Source of the DNA: JANPEF01 sp046596055
Lineage (GTDB): Bacteria > Eisenbacteria > RBG-16-71-46 > DASYSL01
Assembly (NCBI GenBank): GCA_046596055.1
Contig: JBKJNH010000213.1
Coordinates: 1-8,121, forward strand
Direction: 5' to 3'
Length of the DNA: 8,121 bases
Below the pieces are notes generated by a model. It ran no database searches and was not told the DNA's origin. It was given only the letters and a program-made list of their open reading frames with translations. Of this stretch, positions 6,438 through 8,121 are shown in pieces. The position numbers were made by a program, and so were the translations under genes. Each line of letters starts with the position of its first letter. Position 1 is the first letter of the stretch.

Positions 6438-6877
6438 AGCGACCCTCGGAGCACGCAGATCACGGATCATGCGAGGAGGCGCCGTCCATCGGGCGGCGCC
6501 TCTTCGTTCGCTGGCTGGGCCTCGGTGGTCTCTTCGCGGGTTTCTCGACCGCCCTCGGCGGCCTCGGCGCAACGGACTCGCGCGCGCAGGCGGCTCCGCC
6601 GCCGAAGGCGGCGACACCTCCTGCCACTTCGCCTGCCACCCCTGCAACACCAGCTCCGCCCTCCGACGAGGCGAAGGCACTGCACGCAATTCTGGTCGCG
6701 CGCTACGGCGCGAACCTCGATGACGCGCAGAAGGAGTCTTTGCTGCCCGCGCTCGAACAGACCGTGCAATCGGGCAAGGCGCTGCGCGCGAAAACCCTCG
6801 CGAACTCCGTGGAGCCGGACTTCATCTTCCATGCCGATCCGCCACGGCGCGACGGGTCGGGCGAGGCCCGGCGATGA
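6434..6877 (+). CDS. Small twin-arginine-signal protein, putative accessory partner of the downstream amidase
   Basis: A 147-residue protein of unrecognised family. Residues 1-19 are a polar leader. GRRLFVRWLGLGG (20-32) fits the Tat consensus (RR-x-F-V-R) followed by a Gly/Ala-rich hydrophobic stretch, with a plausible cleavage near AQA (51-53). A Pro/Ala/Thr linker spans about 54-77. The C-terminal part (78-138) is a predicted helical module: ALHAILVARYG, then an amphipathic pair around DDAQKESLLPALEQTVQSGK, then LANSVEPDFIFHADP. I recall similar 'L.N..EPDF.F' endings in short proteins or domains encoded beside amidases, but cannot verify this here. No cysteine clusters or catalytic motifs are visible, so an enzyme is unlikely. 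The start is set by AGGAG 5 nt upstream and the ATGA overlap with the peptidase. It overlaps the amidase start by ATGA as well. The tight coupling suggests a stoichiometric partner or export chaperone; that is inference. Confidence 0.8.
   Translation: MKRPSEHADHGSCEEAPSIGRRLFVRWLGLGGLFAGFSTALGGLGATDSRAQAAPPPKAATPPATSPATPATPAPPSDEAKALHAILVARYGANLDDAQKESLLPALEQTVQSGKALRAKTLANSVEPDFIFHADPPRRDGSGEARR
6472..6506 (+). promoter_or_regulatory. Large intragenic stem-loop near the start of the Tat-signal gene (possible attenuator/terminator)
   Basis: CGAGGAGGCGCCGTCC (6472-6487) pairs with GGGCGGCGCCTCTTCG (6491-6506) around an ATC triloop. That gives 16 pairs, of which 14 are Watson-Crick and two are G-U, with a perfect 9-bp core 6476-6484/6494-6502. 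The right arm encodes the twin-arginine motif (Arg-Arg-Leu-Phe). It is followed by a mildly T-rich TTCG rather than a real T tract. Position, just after the peptidase stop, suggests partial termination or mRNA stabilisation. Confidence 0.6.
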
Positions 6878-8121
6878 GCCTGCCGCGCGGCTTCCACGCG
6901 ATGTCGCTTCGTGAGCTTGGCGTCGGTCTGCGGGCGCGCAGGTTCACGGCCGTCGAGCTGGCCGAGGGCTTCCTCGCGCGGCTGACGACGATCGGGCCGC
7001 GCTTCAACGCGGTCGTCACCGTGACACGAGAGCGGGCGCTCACCGAGGCGCGCTCTGCCGACGCGATCTTCGCCGCGGGTCGCGATCGCGGTCCGCTCAC
7101 GGGCATTCCGTACGGCGTGAAGGACCTGCTCGCGACCGCCGACATCCCGACGACCTGGGGCGCCGAGCCCTATCGCACGCAGGTGTTCCGCGAGGACGCT
7201 GAAGTGGTGCGCCGTCTCGGGGATGCCGGCGCGGTGCTCGTTGCGAAGTTGTCGATGGTCGAACTGGCCGGCGGCATGGGCTACAACCACGCCGACGCGG
7301 CGTTCAACGGACCGGGGCTCAATCCGTGGAACTCGAAGTACTGGAGCGGCGGCAGCTCGAGCGGTCCCGGGTCCGCCGTCGCGGCGGGGCTGGTGCCGTT
7401 CGCCATCGGTTCGGAGACGTCGGGCTCGATCCTCACGCCGGCAGCGTTCTGCGGCGTCACCGGCCTGCGCCCGACGTACGGGCTGGTCTCCCGGCGCGGC
7501 GCGATGGCGCTGTCGTGGACGCTCGACAAGCTCGGACCCATGGCGCGTTCGGTCGACGACTGCGGACTCGTGCTCTCCGCCATCGCCGGGCAGGACGCGG
7601 GCGATCCGACGTCGGTGGGGAACGGGTTCGACTGGCACGGGCCACCCGATCCGGCGCTGGTTCGTCGGCGGCCGTGGCGCATCGCCGTGCCGGCCGGCGT
7701 GGTCGAGAAGGTGCAGCCCGCGGTGCGCGCGAACTTCGAGGCGATGCTCGCGTCGTTCGATGGCGCCGCCGAGGTGGCGCGCGATGTCGAGTGGCCCGAC
7801 TTTCCGTGGGGCCCCGCGGTGGGTTCGATCGTCGGCGCCGAGGGCGCGAGTGCATTCCTCGATCTGATCGAGAGCGGGGGCCTGGCGAAGCTCAGGTGCC
7901 CGCGCGATCGGTGGGCCGGCTACGGCGGCGCCGCGGTTTCGGCGGTGGACTACCTGCAGGCGATGCGCCTGCGCGGCCCGATGAAGGCCGCCGTCAACGC
8001 GCTGTTCGAGAAGTACGACGTGATCGCTGCGCCCACGCGCGCGACCGTGGCGTACCCGGCCGACCTCGAGTTCCAGATGGCGTGGCCCGGATTCTCCGGC
8101 GGGCCCGCGTTGATCGCGGGT
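6874..8121 (+). CDS. Amidase-signature family hydrolase (3' end outside window)
   Basis: The first 416 codons are present and run off the right edge; the family is usually about 450-550 aa. The Ser-cisSer-Lys triad is visible. Lys83 is in GIPYGVKDLL. The signature region 159-203 reads GGSSSGPGSAVAAG and then IGSETSGSILTPAAFCGVTG. By spacing, cis-Ser is Ser161 and the nucleophile is Ser185 (24 residues apart, as in FAAH). The sequence after the signature (GLVSRRGAMALSWTLDKLGP) is normal for the family. There is no GatB or GatC nearby and the glycine spacing of the signature differs from GatA (SSSGPG instead of SSGGS). It is therefore probably a general amidase hydrolysing small amides rather than the tRNA amidotransferase subunit. 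The N-terminus begins directly with the usual helix (MSLRELGVGLRARRFTAVEL) and has no export signal. GAGG lies 7 nt before the ATG, which overlaps the Tat gene stop by ATGA. The substrate is unknown. Confidence 0.93.
   Translation, partial: MSLPRGFHAMSLRELGVGLRARRFTAVELAEGFLARLTTIGPRFNAVVTVTRERALTEARSADAIFAAGRDRGPLTGIPYGVKDLLATADIPTTWGAEPYRTQVFREDAEVVRRLGDAGAVLVAKLSMVELAGGMGYNHADAAFNGPGLNPWNSKYWSGGSSSGPGSAVAAGLVPFAIGSETSGSILTPAAFCGVTGLRPTYGLVSRRGAMALSWTLDKLGPMARSVDDCGLVLSAIAGQDAGDPTSVGNGFDWHGPPDPALVRRRPWRIAVPAGVVEKVQPAVRANFEAMLASFDGAAEVARDVEWPDFPWGPAVGSIVGAEGASAFLDLIESGGLAKLRCPRDRWAGYGGAAVSAVDYLQAMRLRGPMKAAVNALFEKYDVIAAPTRATVAYPADLEFQMAWPGFSGGPALIAG

Noticed and set aside
5505..6689. 394-codon leftward frame opposite the peptidase gene
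   Set aside because: The peptidase catalytic motifs are encoded on the other strand here. The antisense product has no recognisable motif.
6874..8121. Amidase considered as GatA of the tRNA amidotransferase
   Set aside because: No GatB or GatC genes adjoin it, the signature carries SSSGPG instead of the GatA-type SSGGS, and the neighbours are a peptidase and a Tat-signal protein.

Overview
The window is gene-dense, very GC-rich bacterial DNA. Most third codon positions are G or C, and genes sit close together or overlap. The gene content is that of a free-living, high-GC Gram-negative-type bacterium: a four-domain S1 protein, an HRDC-containing RNase D, a THYN1-like EVE protein, a signal-less S9 peptidase, a Tat-signal small protein and an amidase. 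The S1 and RNase D sequences resemble those of Myxococcota/deltaproteobacteria and similar high-GC phyla, but I cannot fix the phylum from this window. I see no rRNA, tRNA, CRISPR array, insertion sequence, integrase or phage gene, so this looks like chromosomal backbone rather than an island.

Left part (1-3673): the 3' end of a class I methyltransferase gene reads rightward and ends 4 nt from the end of a leftward three-gene cluster. In transcription order that cluster is an S1-domain RNA-binding protein with an Arg-Gly-rich tail (3673-2051), RNase D (1993-809) and an EVE-domain protein (800-384, GTG start). It looks like an RNA-metabolism operon. A perfect 10-bp inverted repeat (2007-2037) sits in the only real gap, between the S1 stop and the RNase D start.

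Middle (3674-3844): a 171-nt divergent intergenic region with candidate promoters on both strands and a small palindrome.

Right part (3845-8121): a small secreted lipocalin-like protein (3845-4282) is followed, after a 130-nt gap with an extended -10-like box, by three tightly coupled genes. These are an S9-family serine peptidase (4413-6437), a small protein with a twin-arginine signal (6434-6877) and an amidase-signature enzyme (6874 to beyond the window). Both junctions are 4-nt ATGA overlaps, so the three are almost certainly co-transcribed and translationally coupled. A near-perfect 16-bp-stem hairpin lies just inside the Tat-signal gene, where it could attenuate expression of the two distal genes.

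The best leads are the Tat-signal small protein paired with a signal-less amidase (possible piggyback export), the intragenic hairpin, and the RGG-like tail on the S1 protein. Nothing in the window is clearly a wholly new defence or mobile system.
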